This document shows, in pieces, positions 5,403-6,924 of a stretch of 6,924 bases of DNA. The stretch is from Betaproteobacteria bacterium (GTDB lineage Bacteria > Pseudomonadota > Gammaproteobacteria > Burkholderiales > Burkholderiaceae), in assembly GCA_015654605.1 (NCBI GenBank), contig JAATGO010000085.1, forward strand, positions 1 through 6,924. Direction: 5' to 3'. The position numbers and the translations under genes are program-made. The notes beneath the pieces are model-generated. The model saw nothing but the letters and a program-made list of their open reading frames with translations. It searched no databases and was not told the origin of the DNA. Every line of letters begins with the position of its first letter. Position 1 is the stretch's first letter.

Positions 5403-6842
5403 TCAGTGTTGAGGATCTATCAGGTAAGCAGGTAATCTGACCGTGACTAACAGACCATATCCACCATGTCCTGTTCCTAAAGTGATTTCACCTTGCGCAG
5501 CCAGTACGATTTCCTTGACAATTGCCAGGCCAAGTCCAGCCCCAGGTTGATCTGGAGTCGCGTTGCGGTAGAATCGTTCGAAGACGCGTTCACGCACTTC
5601 CGCAGGGATGCCCGGACCATTGTCGATGATGGTAATAATGGCTTCCCGTTTATTTTCCTGTTTACGCGTACGGCGCTTGCCGTGTTTGCCGGGAGTACTG
5701 AGGTGGATGCTGACAGTCACCTTGCCATGTTCTGGTGTATAGCGTAATGCGTTGTCGATTAAATTCATCAGCATGCCAGAAAACAGGGGCTCGTTGCCTA
5801 GTACCCAGACTGCAGTCGTAGCCGCTTCCATGCCTAGATCGATATGCTTGCGTTGCGCAATGCTGACAAGTTCTTCCAGCACATTTTCTGTGAGCTTGAC
5901 CAATTCCACCGGATGACGGGGAAGCGTCGTGCTATGTGAAGCCTCTGCCTGTGATAATTGCAGTAGTTTGTTGGTCAGATCGGTCATGCTATGGCTGCTT
6001 TCATGTAGTGCCTGCAGGACTTGTGACAACCGCTGAGGGTCATTGAGCTGACGTGCAAACTGAATTTGTGAATCGATCAGTGTCAGAGGAGTGCGTAATT
6101 GATGTGCGGCATCGGCAACAAAACGTTTTTGCACGGCTACCTGAGCGTTGAGACGTTGGATGTATTGATTGATCGCTTCTACGATGGGGCGTAGCTCCAA
6201 TTGTAGATGTCCAGGGCGTAGTGGTATCAGCGAATGTGGTTCACGTGTAATTAATGCATCCTTGACGCGTAGGATGGGTCGTAATTCCATTGTCAAACCA
6301 ACGACAACTAGTCCCATTGCCAGCAATAGCATAATAATTTGCCGATGTAATGCCGGTTGCCATAATGAGTCTAGCATCTCCTGATGCCCGGTCATGGTTT
6401 GACCAACAGAGATTGCTGCCATGCGTAACGTGCCATTGTCGTACAGTGTACGAATATAACTGACGATACGCAACGGTTGGCCATGAAATGTGATGGTGGT
6501 ATAGGTGGGTTCTATTTGTGCATAGTTAACCGTGATTGGAAAATCAGGTCGACCTGCCAGTAGGGTATTGTCATCCATCAATACCTGGTAATAGACCTTG
6601 TCATGGCTGGGTGAGGCAAACATTTCCAGGGCTGCAGGAGGGACACTGACAGAAGGTACACCCTCTTGTTCCCATGTAATTTGACCAGCAATCATTCGGG
6701 CGGAAGCGAGCAGTGATCGATCCTGAATCAGATCTGCACTTGTTACAGCGCTGGTGTAAGTATAGGCTGTGCTGATGCCAACATAAATGGTGAGAGGAAT
6801 GAGCAGCCATAGCAAAAGCCGCAGACGCAGGCTATCAATCAT
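5403..6842 (-). CDS. two-component sensor histidine kinase, TctE-like
   Basis: Inner-membrane sensor of 479 residues that autophosphorylates and passes the phosphate to the response regulator encoded just before it. TM1 is about 9-29. The periplasmic 2CSK_N-type domain (about 30-165) is marked by DRSLLASARMIAGQI (41-55) and VPPAALEMFASPSHDKVYYQV (67-87). TM2 is about 168-186, followed by a HAMP-like linker to about 240. HisKA has FVADAAHQLRTPL with the phospho-accepting H247. HATPase motifs: N-box NLIDNALRYT (360-369), G1 DNGPGIP (407-413), F-box FERFYR (421-426), G2 GAGLGLAI (434-441). All catalytic motifs are intact. Residues 385-400 (GKHGKRRTRKQENKRE) form a highly basic insertion between the N and G1 boxes, where relatives usually have a short loop. 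The start overlaps the regulator gene by eight bases. TctE senses tricarboxylates in its prototype; here the ligand is unknown and the neighbouring transporter is not Tct-type. Confidence 0.95.
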   Translation of the reverse strand: MIDSLRLRLLLWLLIPLTIYVGISTAYTYTSAVTSADLIQDRSLLASARMIAGQITWEQEGVPSVSVPPAALEMFASPSHDKVYYQVLMDDNTLLAGRPDFPITVNYAQIEPTYTTITFHGQPLRIVSYIRTLYDNGTLRMAAISVGQTMTGHQEMLDSLWQPALHRQIIMLLLAMGLVVVGLTMELRPILRVKDALITREPHSLIPLRPGHLQLELRPIVEAINQYIQRLNAQVAVQKRFVADAAHQLRTPLTLIDSQIQFARQLNDPQRLSQVLQALHESSHSMTDLTNKLLQLSQAEASHSTTLPRHPVELVKLTENVLEELVSIAQRKHIDLGMEAATTAVWVLGNEPLFSGMLMNLIDNALRYTPEHGKVTVSIHLSTPGKHGKRRTRKQENKREAIITIIDNGPGIPAEVRERVFERFYRNATPDQPGAGLGLAIVKEIVLAAQGEITLGTGHGGYGLLVTVRLPAYLIDPQH

Positions 6843-6924
6843 CTTTGACTTTTAACAGATAACCGAGGCCACGTAATGTCATGATGGCAGCTCTACAATG
6901 TTCCAGTTTTTTACGCAAACGGGA
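6835..6924 (-). CDS. OmpR/PhoB-type response regulator (partial, last 29 residues)
   Basis: Reading from the right edge, the minus strand encodes SRLRKKLEHCRAAIMTLRG followed by LGYLLKVKDD and a TGA at 6837-6835. The LRKKLE...I.TLRGLGYLL pattern is the recognition helix and wing of the winged-helix DNA-binding domain of OmpR/PhoB-family regulators. Only the extreme C-terminus is inside the window, so the receiver domain and its phospho-accepting aspartate are not visible. The gene overlaps the kinase start by eight bases, the usual layout of a co-translated pair, and it is the obvious cognate partner. It could bind the control region upstream of the transporter, but nothing in these 29 residues shows that. 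Confidence 0.88.
   Translation of the reverse strand, partial: SRLRKKLEHCRAAIMTLRGLGYLLKVKDD

Overview
The window reads as accessory or nutrient-acquisition DNA from a Gram-negative proteobacterium. Base composition is close to half G+C by eye. The TctE-like sensor kinase and the Dpp/Opp-type transporter with a Sec-exported, non-lipoprotein binding protein suggest a beta- or gammaproteobacterium. That placement is an inference: no rRNA, tRNA or other strong marker gene is present. Coding density is high and every supported gene lies on the minus strand, so the story runs from right to left.

Right end (6924 to 5403): the last 29 codons of an OmpR/PhoB-type response regulator overlap by 8 bases the start of a complete 479-residue sensor histidine kinase. 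The kinase has a TctE-like (2CSK_N) periplasmic sensor, two membrane segments and a full HisKA/HATPase core with an unusual lysine/arginine-rich insertion. Just after its stop codon is a strong stem-loop without a U-tract.

Middle (5402 to 5025): a control region of about 380 bp. It carries a perfect 16-bp palindrome, a near-perfect 15/16-bp inverted repeat that flanks it asymmetrically, three copies of GTATGC, a weak promoter-like pair of boxes and a good Shine-Dalgarno. That Shine-Dalgarno places the start of the next gene at an ATG, not at the upstream TTG.

Left (5024 to 1): a family-5 ABC importer operon in the order binding protein, DppB-like permease, DppC-like permease, DppF-like ATPase, DppD-like ATPase (cut by the window edge). 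Gene junctions are tight: +16, -1 and -4 bases. The exception is the 80-bp gap after the binding protein, which holds a 15-bp stem-loop. Such structures often let the binding protein be made in excess over the membrane subunits.

Together this looks like a sensor/regulator pair upstream of an importer for peptides or another small solute. Regulation of the importer by the pair is a hypothesis based on linkage and on the clustered repeats. The substrate cannot be read from the sequence. I found no mobile element, CRISPR array, RNA gene or clearly new molecular system; the most interesting material is the non-coding control region and the two stem-loops.
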